NCBI RefSeq assembly: GCF_000473365.1
Contig: NZ_KI421517.1
Span: 639,263-703,262, forward strand
Source of the DNA: Adhaeribacter aquaticus DSM 16391
Lineage (GTDB): Bacteria > Bacteroidota > Bacteroidia > Cytophagales > Hymenobacteraceae
DNA: 64,000 bases
Direction: 5' to 3'
Positions 28,221-37,066 of this stretch are shown piece by piece. The notes beneath the pieces are model-generated. The model worked only from the letters and a program-made list of their open reading frames with translations. It had not been told where the DNA came from and ran no database searches. Positions within the stretch are counted from its first letter, which is position 1; every line of letters starts with the position of its first letter. The translations under genes and the position numbers were made by a program.

Positions 28221-29009
28221 ATGATGCAGGACCTGACCATAACGCTCATTCAAACCGCTCTTCGCTGGCATAGCCCCGAGGCCAACCGACACCAACTTGA
28301 AGAGCAATTTGAGCGCCTGGGCAGGAACACCGACTTAATTATATTACCGGAAATGTTTACGACCGGATTTACCATGGAAGCTCCTAATTTAGCTGAAAGC
28401 ATGGCTGGTCCTACCATGCAGTGGCTAACTGAGCAGGCGGCTAAAAATAAAGCTGTTATTACCGGGAGCTTAATTATTCAGGAAAACGGGCAGAATTTTA
28501 ACCGACTAATCTGGATGCGTCCGGATGGCAGTTATTCTTACTACGATAAGCGACACTTGTTCCGGATGGCTAATGAACACCATACTTTTGGCGCGGGCAC
28601 TTCCAGATTAATTGAACAAATAAAAGGTTGGAACATTTGCCCGCTTATTTGTTATGATCTGCGTTTTCCAATCTGGAGCCGCAACTTAAATAATGCTTAT
28701 GATTTATTAATTTACATTGCCAGCTGGCCCGACAAACGCAGTTTGGCCTGGAAAGCTTTATTGCAGGCCCGGGCTATTGAAAATTTAGCTTATGTTGCGG
28801 GTGTAAACCGGGTGGGTGTAGATGGCAATGGTATTTATTATTCGGGTGGTTCTGTTGTACATGGGCCTTCTGGCGAAATACTCTGGCAACGCGACCACGC
28901 CGTAGATATGCACACCATTCGTCTTAGCAAAAGTGCTTTAGAAAAATATAGGGAAGTTTTCCCAGCTTACCTGGATGCTGATTCTATCCATTTAAATACT
29001 AAGGTTTAA
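28221..29009 (+). CDS. carbon-nitrogen hydrolase, omega-amidase YafV/Nit2-like
   Basis: The 262 residues belong to the nitrilase superfamily, with catalytic triad E44 (LIILPEMFTTGF), K110 (YYDKRHLF) and C144 (PLICYDLRFPIW). Omega-amidases of this group hydrolyse 2-oxoglutaramate, the by-product of glutamine transaminases, to 2-oxoglutarate and ammonia. The upstream aminotransferase gene makes that role likely here. The stop codon overlaps the end of the convergent gene at 28992 by 18 bp. Confidence 0.88.
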   Translation: MMQDLTITLIQTALRWHSPEANRHQLEEQFERLGRNTDLIILPEMFTTGFTMEAPNLAESMAGPTMQWLTEQAAKNKAVITGSLIIQENGQNFNRLIWMRPDGSYSYYDKRHLFRMANEHHTFGAGTSRLIEQIKGWNICPLICYDLRFPIWSRNLNNAYDLLIYIASWPDKRSLAWKALLQARAIENLAYVAGVNRVGVDGNGIYYSGGSVVHGPSGEILWQRDHAVDMHTIRLSKSALEKYREVFPAYLDADSIHLNTKV

Positions 29010-29396
29010 AAACTTCTCCAGTTCCGCTTTTAACGGTTCTTCAGTTGTTGCCTGTACAAAATTTAAATATTCCCTCGCACCAAAAATTCCAGATAACTGG
29101 CGATGTGTTCCTTCCAATAATATTAAGTTAGGTTTACGTTCCCCAATAATTTCCTCTACCACCCGAAATGCTTTTCCTAAAGCCATGTTGGGGAATGAAG
29201 TTCTGAAATACACAACTAGCTGCTCTGATTCTTTGGCCAATCTAACCACGTAGCTCACCAGAGAATCATCTGATTGCGAGTCGATATCTATAATATCCGT
29301 CTGAGGCCAATGTGCTTTTACCCAGTTTAACAACGGTTGCTGGTACATAAAAGAGGCAGACTCTGCTAATTGAATAAATAAAAAAGCCGTAGCCAT
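28992..29396 (-). CDS. conserved hypothetical protein, Rossmann-like
   Basis: The 134 residues have no signal or transmembrane segment. The pattern of hydrophobic strands (IIDIDSQ, LVVYFRTSF and NLILLEG) and helices suggests a small alpha/beta fold. Its 3' end overlaps the omega-amidase 3' end by 18 bp, and its ATG is directly next to the stop of the upstream T9SS gene (29396), so it is translated immediately after that gene. No family is recognised. Confidence 0.6.
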   Translation of the reverse strand: MATAFLFIQLAESASFMYQQPLLNWVKAHWPQTDIIDIDSQSDDSLVSYVVRLAKESEQLVVYFRTSFPNMALGKAFRVVEEIIGERKPNLILLEGTHRQLSGIFGAREYLNFVQATTEEPLKAELEKFLNLSI

Positions 29397-31612
29397 TATT
29401 TCTGAATAATTAATTTATAACCAATTCGTGTATGCTCCTGGGTTTCGAGTTGAACGACATAAAGACCAGGTTGTAAGGTATCTGTATTTATTTTCTGAGT
29501 TAAAAGATATTGCCCGGTAGCTGGCAATACTAGCTGTCCTGTTATATTATAAATGCTAACTGTCACCTTTTTTGCACTCTCTACCGTAATTTCATTTGTA
29601 GCCGGATTAGGATAAACCACCGACTTTAAGATAGCTTCTACTGGCTCTTTATTTCCCAAGGCGCCACGAACCTGCTGATTAAACAAATGTAAGCCTCCCC
29701 CCTGACTACCAGAAATTATTTCGGGCTTGCGGTCGCCATCCAAATCTGCCGCGGCCAAAGTAAGTCCACCGCCAAGTTTGCTAGCCTGGTAGGCATTGCT
29801 GCCTGGGTTCATTAATATATCAGAAGCATAAGTAAAGGTACTACTCGTATTTTGCAGAAAATCACTGTAAATCCGGATCTCACCCGTTTCATCGGCCAAT
29901 AAAAGTTCCGGATTATTATCCTGGTTTAAATCCATTATCAAAGGAAAGACATTACGCCTGTTAAAATCAGCAGCAATATTACCCCACGCTTCATTAGCTA
30001 ACGTAAAAACTGGATTCGCTGGCGTACCCGTATTCCGGTAATAGCGGAGGGCGCCACTTTTCTCAGTTGGATAAATATTTGAAGCTAAAATCAAATCCTT
30101 ATCTCCATCGGCGTCTATGTCATAAAAAGCTGGATTATCGCCCACTCCAGTACCGACAGACAGCGTTTTTACAGCGGATAAATCAAATTTAAAAGGAGAA
30201 CCAGCAGCCCCGGTATTTAACACATACTTTATAGTCCCGGCCGAACCGGATGTACCTGCTAACACTAAATCTAAAGTACCATCGCTGTTGATATCTGTAA
30301 ATTGAGGCCTGATATTTCGAATATTCAAGCTGCTTAGATTTAAATAGTTAAAGCTTTCACGTTCAAAAACAGCCTTGCTAGCAGTACCTTTATTCCGGAA
30401 AAACCAAATAGTTCCCGTTCCGCTACCAACCAGCAAATCTAAATCACCGTCGGCATCTACATCTGCCAAGGCTGGTGCCGATTGCTCTCCCACATCCACC
30501 ATATCTTTCTGCAGGAAATCTGGTCGCTGAAAATTAAAAGCCGGCACATTAGTATTGCTGGTATTTTTGTAGAACCACCCCGATTGCGAAAAATTTATTT
30601 CATCATTGGTGTTGCTTCTAACAAAAGGCGAAACAAATAAGTCTGGTTTATTATCAAAATCTACATCTTCGTAGTAAGCCACGGGGTGGTAATTCAGGCT
30701 GGCCCTGGTGGTATTGTTAGGAAATGCTACCTGCAAATCGGCACTCGTCATAGCTGCCACCGTGGGATTACCACTATTAATAATCCTGGCTAAATCCGGG
30801 CAGGCATCGCTGCTTACTAAAATGTCTTTATCCAGATCTCCATCCAGATCTATAGCGAGTAAGGAAACTCCATCGTTATGGTTTGTGCCAGCTGTTCGGC
30901 AATTGCCATTAAACACATATCCATTACAAACATGCTGGCAACGGCTTACATTGCCCCACTTGCTGGTTTCTAAAGTAAATTTCAAGATTTCGCCGGACAA
31001 GTTTTCCTCCATCTGTTGGTTCCGGTAATACTCAATTGCTGTACTGCCCGAAAAATCGAAAGTCAGAATATCTAAATCACCGTCGTTGTCCATATCTTGC
31101 AAGGCCGGTAAATTATCACCACTTACCTGTAGGTTTGCATTATTATTAAAGCGGATAAACTCTTTTGCCAATTCAAAAGAAAGGGAACCACCCGCTGTTG
31201 TAGTATTCTTATAAACTTTTATTCCCTGGCTGGTTTTAGTAAAAATATCTTTTAGGCCATCCTGGTTGTAATCGCGCAATAAAACCCAGCTGTTTAAATC
31301 AGCCGGAAAAAGCAATTCGAATTGCGACGCATATTGCCACTGCCACCCGCTATTATACTCTTTAGCTAAAAAAGTATAAATTTTACTGTGAGTTCGGTCA
31401 AAAATAAACAAATCTTCCGTGGCGTCGCCATTAAGATCTATTTTAGATAAAACAGCACTATTAATGCCACCTGCCCAGGCATTCTTTAATGTATCAGAAT
31501 CAATAACTATTTTTACATCATTCCGGAATTGAAACGTATATTGCTGCTGCGCAACTACTGATTGAAACCAGAAAAGAAAGCTAAAAAGCGCTACGAGTCG
31601 CAAGTGTTTCAT
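29396..31612 (-). CDS. T9SS-exported FG-GAP/VCBS repeat protein
   Basis: I place the start at ATG 31612 (MKHLRLVALFSFLFWFQSVVAQ, a clean signal peptide); the longer reading would run upstream into the murF start. The protein of about 738 residues carries at least six FG-GAP/VCBS-type repeats with calcium-type loops such as DLNGDATEDLFIFD, DMDNDGDLDILTFD and DINSDGTLDLVLAG, forming a propeller. The C-terminal 75 residues (VYPNPATNEITV ... GLYVVQLE) are a type A T9SS sorting domain. It is probably a secreted or surface-bound adhesin or matrix protein. Confidence 0.9.
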   Translation of the reverse strand: MKHLRLVALFSFLFWFQSVVAQQQYTFQFRNDVKIVIDSDTLKNAWAGGINSAVLSKIDLNGDATEDLFIFDRTHSKIYTFLAKEYNSGWQWQYASQFELLFPADLNSWVLLRDYNQDGLKDIFTKTSQGIKVYKNTTTAGGSLSFELAKEFIRFNNNANLQVSGDNLPALQDMDNDGDLDILTFDFSGSTAIEYYRNQQMEENLSGEILKFTLETSKWGNVSRCQHVCNGYVFNGNCRTAGTNHNDGVSLLAIDLDGDLDKDILVSSDACPDLARIINSGNPTVAAMTSADLQVAFPNNTTRASLNYHPVAYYEDVDFDNKPDLFVSPFVRSNTNDEINFSQSGWFYKNTSNTNVPAFNFQRPDFLQKDMVDVGEQSAPALADVDADGDLDLLVGSGTGTIWFFRNKGTASKAVFERESFNYLNLSSLNIRNIRPQFTDINSDGTLDLVLAGTSGSAGTIKYVLNTGAAGSPFKFDLSAVKTLSVGTGVGDNPAFYDIDADGDKDLILASNIYPTEKSGALRYYRNTGTPANPVFTLANEAWGNIAADFNRRNVFPLIMDLNQDNNPELLLADETGEIRIYSDFLQNTSSTFTYASDILMNPGSNAYQASKLGGGLTLAAADLDGDRKPEIISGSQGGGLHLFNQQVRGALGNKEPVEAILKSVVYPNPATNEITVESAKKVTVSIYNITGQLVLPATGQYLLTQKINTDTLQPGLYVVQLETQEHTRIGYKLIIQK

Positions 31613-31646
31613 TGGCTTTAAATTTAAAATAAAACTACACCAAATA

Positions 31647-32933
31647 ATGGCTGAAAGCATAGAAGCTCTATATCAAAAATATTTACAGTGCCAGTACGTA
31701 AGCACCGACTCCCGGGCGGAACAGAATAATTCGCTGTTCTTTGCCTTGAACGGTCCTAATTTTAAAGGTGCTCGTTTTGCCGAACAAGCTTTAGCCAAAG
31801 GCGCCCTATATGCTGTAATAGACGATGCCACTTACGCCACCGACCGTTGTATTGTGGTGGAAGACACACTTCAGGCCTTACAGGATCTGGCCCGCTATCA
31901 CCGGCAAAAGCTAACTATACCGGTTATAGGCATTACAGGTAGTAACGGCAAAACTACTACCAAGGAACTAACTAATGCCGTTTTAAGCCAGAAATATAAT
32001 ACCCTTTATACCAAAGGCAATTTAAATAACCACATAGGTGTGCCCATTACGGTACTTAGCATTAAGCCCGAACACAATATGGCCATTATAGAAATGGGCG
32101 CCAACCATTTAAACGAGATTGCTCAGCTCTGTAGTATAGCCTTGCCTACTCATGGTTTAATTACCAATATTGGCAAAGCCCACTTAGAAGGCTTTGGAAG
32201 TTTTGAAGGCGTAGCCCGTGCTAAAAGCGAATTGTATCTGCACCTGGACAACCACCAAGGACTTGTTTTTATAAACAGTCAAAATGAACATTTAATGCGC
32301 ATGGCTCGTCGCATTCAGAATAAAGTTATGTATCCGGCAACTCAAGACTTCTTTCATTGCGAGTTTCTGGAGGCTTCACCTTTTGTTATCTATAAATCAG
32401 AAAACGGCGCCACAGTAACCACGCAAATAATAGGAGAATATAATTTTGAAAATATTGCGGCGGCTTCCTGTGTAGGAAAATATTTTGAAGTGCCTATTGA
32501 AAAAATTAACGAGGCAGTGGCCGGTTATACTCCTTCCAATAACCGTTCGCAGGTAGTACAAAAAGGTAGCAACACTATTTTACTGGATGCCTACAATGCT
32601 AATCCTTCTTCTATGAGTGCCTCAGTTACAAATTTTGCAAAAGCTAAAGCCAACAAGAAAGTAGTTATTCTGGGTGATATGTTTGAGCTTGGTCCGGATA
32701 GTGTTGAAGAACACGAAAAGTTAGGGCAGTTGGCTGCTGCATCTGGTTTTGACCAAGTAATTTTATGCGGAAAAGAAATGCAGGCCGCGGCAGCCCAGCA
32801 TCCCGAATTTATTTATTTCCAGAACCGGGATAAGCTCCAGGAGTGGCTACAAACCAATCCTATTCAAAACGCTAGTATTTTAGTTAAAGGATCCAGAGGG
32901 ATGGGGCTGGAAAACCTGGTAGAACTTTTATAA
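31647..32933 (+). CDS. murF: UDP-MurNAc-tripeptide-D-alanyl-D-alanine ligase MurF
   Basis: The 428 residues have the Mur-ligase P-loop IGITGSNGKTTTKELTNAVL (about 93-112), EMGANHLNEI, and the C-terminal domain DAYNANPSSMSASV. The last step of cytoplasmic peptidoglycan precursor synthesis is adding D-Ala-D-Ala. It is somewhat shorter than E. coli MurF, as usual for Bacteroidota. No other mur genes are nearby. It is divergent from the T9SS gene with only 34 bp between start codons. Confidence 0.93.
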   Translation: MAESIEALYQKYLQCQYVSTDSRAEQNNSLFFALNGPNFKGARFAEQALAKGALYAVIDDATYATDRCIVVEDTLQALQDLARYHRQKLTIPVIGITGSNGKTTTKELTNAVLSQKYNTLYTKGNLNNHIGVPITVLSIKPEHNMAIIEMGANHLNEIAQLCSIALPTHGLITNIGKAHLEGFGSFEGVARAKSELYLHLDNHQGLVFINSQNEHLMRMARRIQNKVMYPATQDFFHCEFLEASPFVIYKSENGATVTTQIIGEYNFENIAAASCVGKYFEVPIEKINEAVAGYTPSNNRSQVVQKGSNTILLDAYNANPSSMSASVTNFAKAKANKKVVILGDMFELGPDSVEEHEKLGQLAAASGFDQVILCGKEMQAAAAQHPEFIYFQNRDKLQEWLQTNPIQNASILVKGSRGMGLENLVELL

Positions 32934-32955
32934 GCTTTAAGTTCAACAAAAAAAC

Positions 32956-33017
32956 ATTATTTTCTGGAAGTAATTAATATTAGAAGCAACTAATATTAAT
33001 TACTTCCAGAAAATAAT
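32956..33017. terminator. perfect 28-bp inverted repeat downstream of murF
   Basis: The arm at 32956-32983 is an exact reverse complement of 32990-33017 with a 6-nt loop AAGCAA. It starts 22 bp past the murF stop. It has no strong T tract, and a second hairpin of classic terminator type follows at 33033. Confidence 0.7.
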
Positions 33018-33032
33018 ATCCCCGATTTAATT

Positions 33033-33080
33033 TAAAAAAAAGGTGTCAGCTATATAATTTCAAGTTGGCACCTTTTTTTT
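33033..33080. terminator. terminator between murF and rfbC
   Basis: AAAAAAAGGTGTCA pairs with TGGCACCTTTTTTT (one G-T pair) around a 16-nt loop, with A and T tracts on either side. It serves the convergent murF and rfbC ends. Confidence 0.7.
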
Positions 33081-33089
33081 ATACATTAA

Positions 33090-33632
33090 CTAAAAAGGAG
33101 AATTAAGCTTGGCCAATGTTGGTAATATTTGATCTTTAGCAGATACCAATGGATCAGTAATATTCCAGTTTATGCCCAGAGCCGGATCATTCCAGATAAT
33201 CCCCCCTTCCGAAGCCGGATGATAGTAATTGGTGCACTTATATAAAAAAGTAGTATTATCTTCCAAGGCTACAAAACCATGCGCAAATCCTTCCGGCACA
33301 TAAAACATGTTGTTCTGCTCTGTGTTTAACAAACAGGTTACATGCTGCCCGTAAGTAGGTGAATCTTTCCGAATATCTACTGCTACATCCAAAGCGCTGC
33401 CTCTGGAAACTCGGACTAGTTTACCCTGCGCGTAAGGTGGTTTCTGAAAATGCAGGCCTCGTAATACTCCCTTTTGCGAGAAAGACTCGTTATCCTGAAC
33501 AAATGTAACGTCTATTCCTGCCTCTGCAAAAACTTTTTGACTATACGATTCAAAGAAATAACCTCGTGGATCTCCAAATTTGCGGGGTATGATTTCTATA
33601 ATGCCTTCAATCGGATATCTTTTAAACTCCAT
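33090..33632 (-). CDS. rfbC: dTDP-4-dehydrorhamnose 3,5-epimerase
   Basis: The 180 residues are RfbC-like along their length: GDPRGYFFESY, the catalytic-His segment VLRGLHFQKPPYAQGKLVRV at about 57-76, and YVPEGFAHGFVALED with the family Tyr. It is a cupin that epimerises C3 and C5 in dTDP-L-rhamnose synthesis. No rfbABD neighbours are present in this window, but a GT4 glycosyltransferase lies 42 bp upstream on the same strand, so both probably serve a surface polysaccharide. Confidence 0.92.
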   Translation of the reverse strand: MEFKRYPIEGIIEIIPRKFGDPRGYFFESYSQKVFAEAGIDVTFVQDNESFSQKGVLRGLHFQKPPYAQGKLVRVSRGSALDVAVDIRKDSPTYGQHVTCLLNTEQNNMFYVPEGFAHGFVALEDNTTFLYKCTNYYHPASEGGIIWNDPALGINWNITDPLVSAKDQILPTLAKLNSPF

Positions 33633-33674
33633 TTGGTATTGATTTTTTTTCCGGTTGTAAAGCTAAGCATAAAC

Positions 33675-34787
33675 TCATTTAGTTTTTACAGATTGTATAG
33701 CCGATAAATATTTACTTATAACAAAACGTTCATCAAACTTTTCCACGGCCAATTGCCTGCTGGCCTTACTCATGCGCTCTAAAGCTGCATTGGATAATTC
33801 ATACATCTCAATCATCTTTTGGGCTAAATCAACGGCATTTCGCACTTCGCATAGAAATCCATTATAACCATCTATGACGGTTTCTTTGCAGCCCGGCACA
33901 TTAGTAGTAATGATAGGCTTACCCATACCCGCTGCTTCTAACAATGTTTTTGGAGTACCTTCCCGGTAAGAAGGCAACACAATGCAATCTGCTTTGGCAA
34001 TATGCGCCGCCACATCATCCGAAACGCCTAAATATTCAATAGCCCCTTCTTGTACCCATGGTTCAAAAACTGCTCGTTTAATACCTACGTTACCGGATTC
34101 ATCTATTCCGCCTAATAATTGCACTCGTACATTCGGATATTTCTGCCGGATTATCCGGGCCGCCTCTACATATTCTACTACCCCTTTTTCATATAGCACC
34201 CGGGCTATCATCAAAAAGGTGAAATCCGGATTCCGGATAAAGACTTCTGCAGGCTTAAATTTATCTGTATCAATACCTGAACCGGGCAAGACATCGGTTA
34301 TCTTGTTTTTTATTAATTTATTTTCCAGAAAAAGCTGCCGGTCATCTTCATTCTGAAAAAAAACTTTAGCCGGAAACTGAAAAGCAAATTTGTATAAGGC
34401 TAATGCTACCTTCGAAACAAAATTTTTTACAATAAATACTGTACCCAGGCCCGACACATTATTAATGGTGGGAATACCGGCTAATTTAGCGGCAATAGTA
34501 CCATAAATATTAGGCTTAATTGTATACTGCAGAATAACATCCGGCTTTACCTGTCGGTAGACATTGTAAAACTGCTTGGTCAAAAGCAAATCCTGTAGCG
34601 GATTAGTCCCTTTATTCTCCATTTCAACCGGCACATACTGGCAGCCAGCCGCTATCAACTTGGGAGAATACTCATCTTCGGGAGCAATAGCAATAACTTC
34701 ATGTCCTAATTTCAAGAAAGCTTTTACCAATCCCATCCTAAAATTGTAAATGTTCCAGGATTTATTTATTACAATGGCGATGCGCAT
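33675..34787 (-). CDS. GT4-family glycosyltransferase
   Basis: I choose ATG 34787 (MRIAIVINKSWNIYNFRMGL), which gives the expected Rossmann start; the eight extra residues of the longer frame (MSPEPTLL) do not fit. Features are NNVSGLGTVFIVKN, a GT4 donor-binding segment PSYREGTPKTLLEAAGMGKP and the C-terminal GPW-like GYNGF. The NNVSGLG motif is common in PglA/CapM-type transferases that add hexosamine to lipid-linked sugars. It lies just upstream of rfbC on the same strand. Confidence 0.88.
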   Translation of the reverse strand: MRIAIVINKSWNIYNFRMGLVKAFLKLGHEVIAIAPEDEYSPKLIAAGCQYVPVEMENKGTNPLQDLLLTKQFYNVYRQVKPDVILQYTIKPNIYGTIAAKLAGIPTINNVSGLGTVFIVKNFVSKVALALYKFAFQFPAKVFFQNEDDRQLFLENKLIKNKITDVLPGSGIDTDKFKPAEVFIRNPDFTFLMIARVLYEKGVVEYVEAARIIRQKYPNVRVQLLGGIDESGNVGIKRAVFEPWVQEGAIEYLGVSDDVAAHIAKADCIVLPSYREGTPKTLLEAAGMGKPIITTNVPGCKETVIDGYNGFLCEVRNAVDLAQKMIEMYELSNAALERMSKASRQLAVEKFDERFVISKYLSAIQSVKTK

Positions 34788-34808
34788 AAGAAGCGTTGGT
34801 TCCGGAGA

Positions 34809-34816
34809 CAAATATA
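34809..34816 (-). promoter_or_regulatory. candidate -7 promoter element (TATATTTG)
   Basis: On the minus strand TATATTTG is a perfect TAnnTTTG match, 21 bp before the chosen start at 34787 and just upstream of the longer ORF start. This supports the shorter start. Confidence 0.45.
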
Positions 34817-35029
34817 AGATAGCCGGACAGATATTAAGTATTTTTAGGGTTTCCCACCTTTACTGTTTTTTACTCTATTTAGATTCAGTTATTTTAATAC
34901 ATCTTTTCTGGTAGGATTAATTACTTTTACCCACGCATTCTGCGTATACACTTGACTGGTTCCAGTAAAAGTGGCTGGTAACCATTAATAAAAATTGGTA
35001 TAGCTGAAATGGCGAAATAAATAAATTAC

Positions 35030-36241
35030 ATGGCAAAAAAACTTCACGAAACTGCAAAGGAACAAGAGACGGCTATTTTAGTTGCCGTACCAAACAAACT
35101 TCAGGCAGAGGAAAAAACAAACGAATATTTAGATGAATTAGCTTTTTTAACCGAAACAGTAGGCGCCGTTACTGTAAAGCGGTTCATACAAAAGCTGGAT
35201 AAACCGGATATCCGGACCTATGTAGGCAAAGGAAAACTTGAAGAAATAAAGGCTTTTGTAAAAGAGTTTAATATAGATATGGTCATTTTTGATGATGACC
35301 TTACGCCTTCCCAGGTTCGAAATCTTGAAGCCGAATTAGGCGTTAAAATTGTTGATAGGAGCTTACTTATCCTGGATATTTTTGCTATTAGGGCAAAAAC
35401 AGCACAGGCCCGCACGCAGGTTGAAATGGCCCAGTACCAATACTTTTTACCTCGGCTTACCAACCTCTGGACCCACTTATCGCGGCAGAAAGGTGGAGTT
35501 GGAATGCGTGGTCCTGGTGAAACAGAGATTGAAACTGACAGACGGATTGTGCGGGACAAAATTGCGTTGCTTCGAGATAAACTCGAAAAGCTGGATAAGC
35601 AAAATTTCCAGCAGCGTAAATCCCGGACTGAAATGGTACGCGTAGCCTTGGTAGGTTATACCAACGTAGGCAAATCTACTATAATGAACCTGCTTTCCAA
35701 ATCAGAAGTATTCGCTGAAAACAAGCTATTTGCTACCGTGGATGCTACTGTACGAAAGGTAGTCATTGATAACATACCATTTTTGCTTTCTGATACTGTA
35801 GGTTTCATCCGGAAACTGCCTACCCGTTTAATTGAAAGCTTTAAATCTACGCTAGATGAGATCCGAGAAGCTGATTTACTGATTCACGTAGTAGACATTT
35901 CGCATCCTTCCTTTGAAGAACACATTGAAGTAGTAAATCAAACTCTTAAGGATATAGAATCTGCTGATAAACCGGTAATGCTGGTATTTAATAAAATAGA
36001 CCAGTACCGGGTACAGGAAGCAGATGAGATGAATGATATGGGAGAAGGTGCGGAAAGGCCAACGATAGAAGAACTAAAAACAACCTATATGGCCAAAATG
36101 CATGCGCCGGCTATATTTATTTCGGCGGCCGAACGCCTAAACATTGATACCCTGCGGGAAGAACTCTCCCGTAGAATTGCGGCCGTTCATTTTGTGCGTT
36201 ATCCTAATAATATTGAGCAGCCATTAGATAATAACCAATAA
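35030..36241 (+). CDS. hflX: ribosome-associated GTPase HflX
   Basis: The 403 residues have the HflX N-terminal domain with a KxxGxGxG-type RTYVGKGKLEEIK and GVGMRGPGETEIETDRR, then a G domain: G1 GYTNVGKST, G3 DTVGFIRKLPT, G4 FNKID and G5 near FISAAERLN. HflX splits or rescues stalled 70S ribosomes under stress. The typical neighbour hfq is absent. A hairpin terminator lies 47 bp past the stop. Confidence 0.95.
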   Translation: MAKKLHETAKEQETAILVAVPNKLQAEEKTNEYLDELAFLTETVGAVTVKRFIQKLDKPDIRTYVGKGKLEEIKAFVKEFNIDMVIFDDDLTPSQVRNLEAELGVKIVDRSLLILDIFAIRAKTAQARTQVEMAQYQYFLPRLTNLWTHLSRQKGGVGMRGPGETEIETDRRIVRDKIALLRDKLEKLDKQNFQQRKSRTEMVRVALVGYTNVGKSTIMNLLSKSEVFAENKLFATVDATVRKVVIDNIPFLLSDTVGFIRKLPTRLIESFKSTLDEIREADLLIHVVDISHPSFEEHIEVVNQTLKDIESADKPVMLVFNKIDQYRVQEADEMNDMGEGAERPTIEELKTTYMAKMHAPAIFISAAERLNIDTLREELSRRIAAVHFVRYPNNIEQPLDNNQ

Positions 36242-36287
36242 TAATGGTTACAAGAACCATTCAAATAAGACTTTAATAAATTAGGTG

Positions 36288-36319
36288 AAGAGTATAAGTC
36301 AGCTTATACTCTTTTTTAT
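36288..36319 (+). terminator. intrinsic terminator of hflX
   Basis: AAGAGTATAAG pairs perfectly with CTTATACTCTT around TCAG, followed by a T run. Confidence 0.85.
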
Positions 36320-36434
36320 TTCTAGTGTACTGCTATGCTGCTTAAAGCTAGCAAGCCACTTAATATAGAGAAAGCATCTTTTTAATTAAAAATAAGTAAA
36401 AGGCATAAACCCTGTACTAGTTAAACACTAACCT

Positions 36435-36929
36435 ATGAAAACCTTATTCTTAATGCGTCATGCCAAATCCAGTTGGGATTTTGAAGACCTTAGCGACCAC
36501 GACCGACCACTAAACAACCGGGGTCGGAAAGATGCGCCGCTCATGGGCCGGGAACTAGTATCCAGAGAAATAGAAATAGACCTGATTATGTCCAGCTCTG
36601 CCGTTAGGGCGCTTACCACCGCAACCCTGGTGGCCAAAGAATTAGAATATGACGCGGAAAAAATAGCTATTGAGGAAAGCATTTATAAAGCCAACAAGCA
36701 CGAGCTGCTGGATATTATCAGGAGTATACCTAACCAGTTTGACAAGGTATTATTACTTGGTCATAATTACTCTATTACCGAAGTGGCCAATTTGATTTCG
36801 CCAGAAATAATTGCTGAAATACCAACTGCCGGCGTGGTGGGCCTTAACTTTACCTGTACTACCTGGCGCGAGATAACTAAAGAAAACAGCACCTTTCTTT
36901 TCTTTGATTATCCCAAAAACCATTCTTAA
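36435..36929 (+). CDS. sixA: SixA-type phosphohistidine phosphatase
   Basis: The 164 residues form a minimal histidine phosphatase (RHG) domain: R8-H9 in FLMRHAKSSWDF, an Arg in SSAVRALTTA and the second His H110 in LLGHNYSITE. SixA removes phosphate from phosphohistidine in signalling proteins. ppk1 follows 137 bp downstream on the same strand; its mechanism uses a phosphohistidine intermediate, so the neighbours share chemistry, though a functional link is only inferred. Confidence 0.88.
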   Translation: MKTLFLMRHAKSSWDFEDLSDHDRPLNNRGRKDAPLMGRELVSREIEIDLIMSSSAVRALTTATLVAKELEYDAEKIAIEESIYKANKHELLDIIRSIPNQFDKVLLLGHNYSITEVANLISPEIIAEIPTAGVVGLNFTCTTWREITKENSTFLFFDYPKNHS

Positions 36930-37066
36930 TACAAGTATACAAATAAAACACCACTAGCTGATTGCCTGGTTGGTGATGAAGCATTATTTTTTGAGCTTAA
37001 ACAGGTATAAAACGCATTAGCAAAAGTAAACTGCTTTTTCTATGCTTACCTGGCAGATAATCTATT

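Noticed and set aside
33474..33707. Plus-strand frame across rfbC and the GT4 gene
   Set aside because: It is antisense to two recognised genes and lacks any motif.
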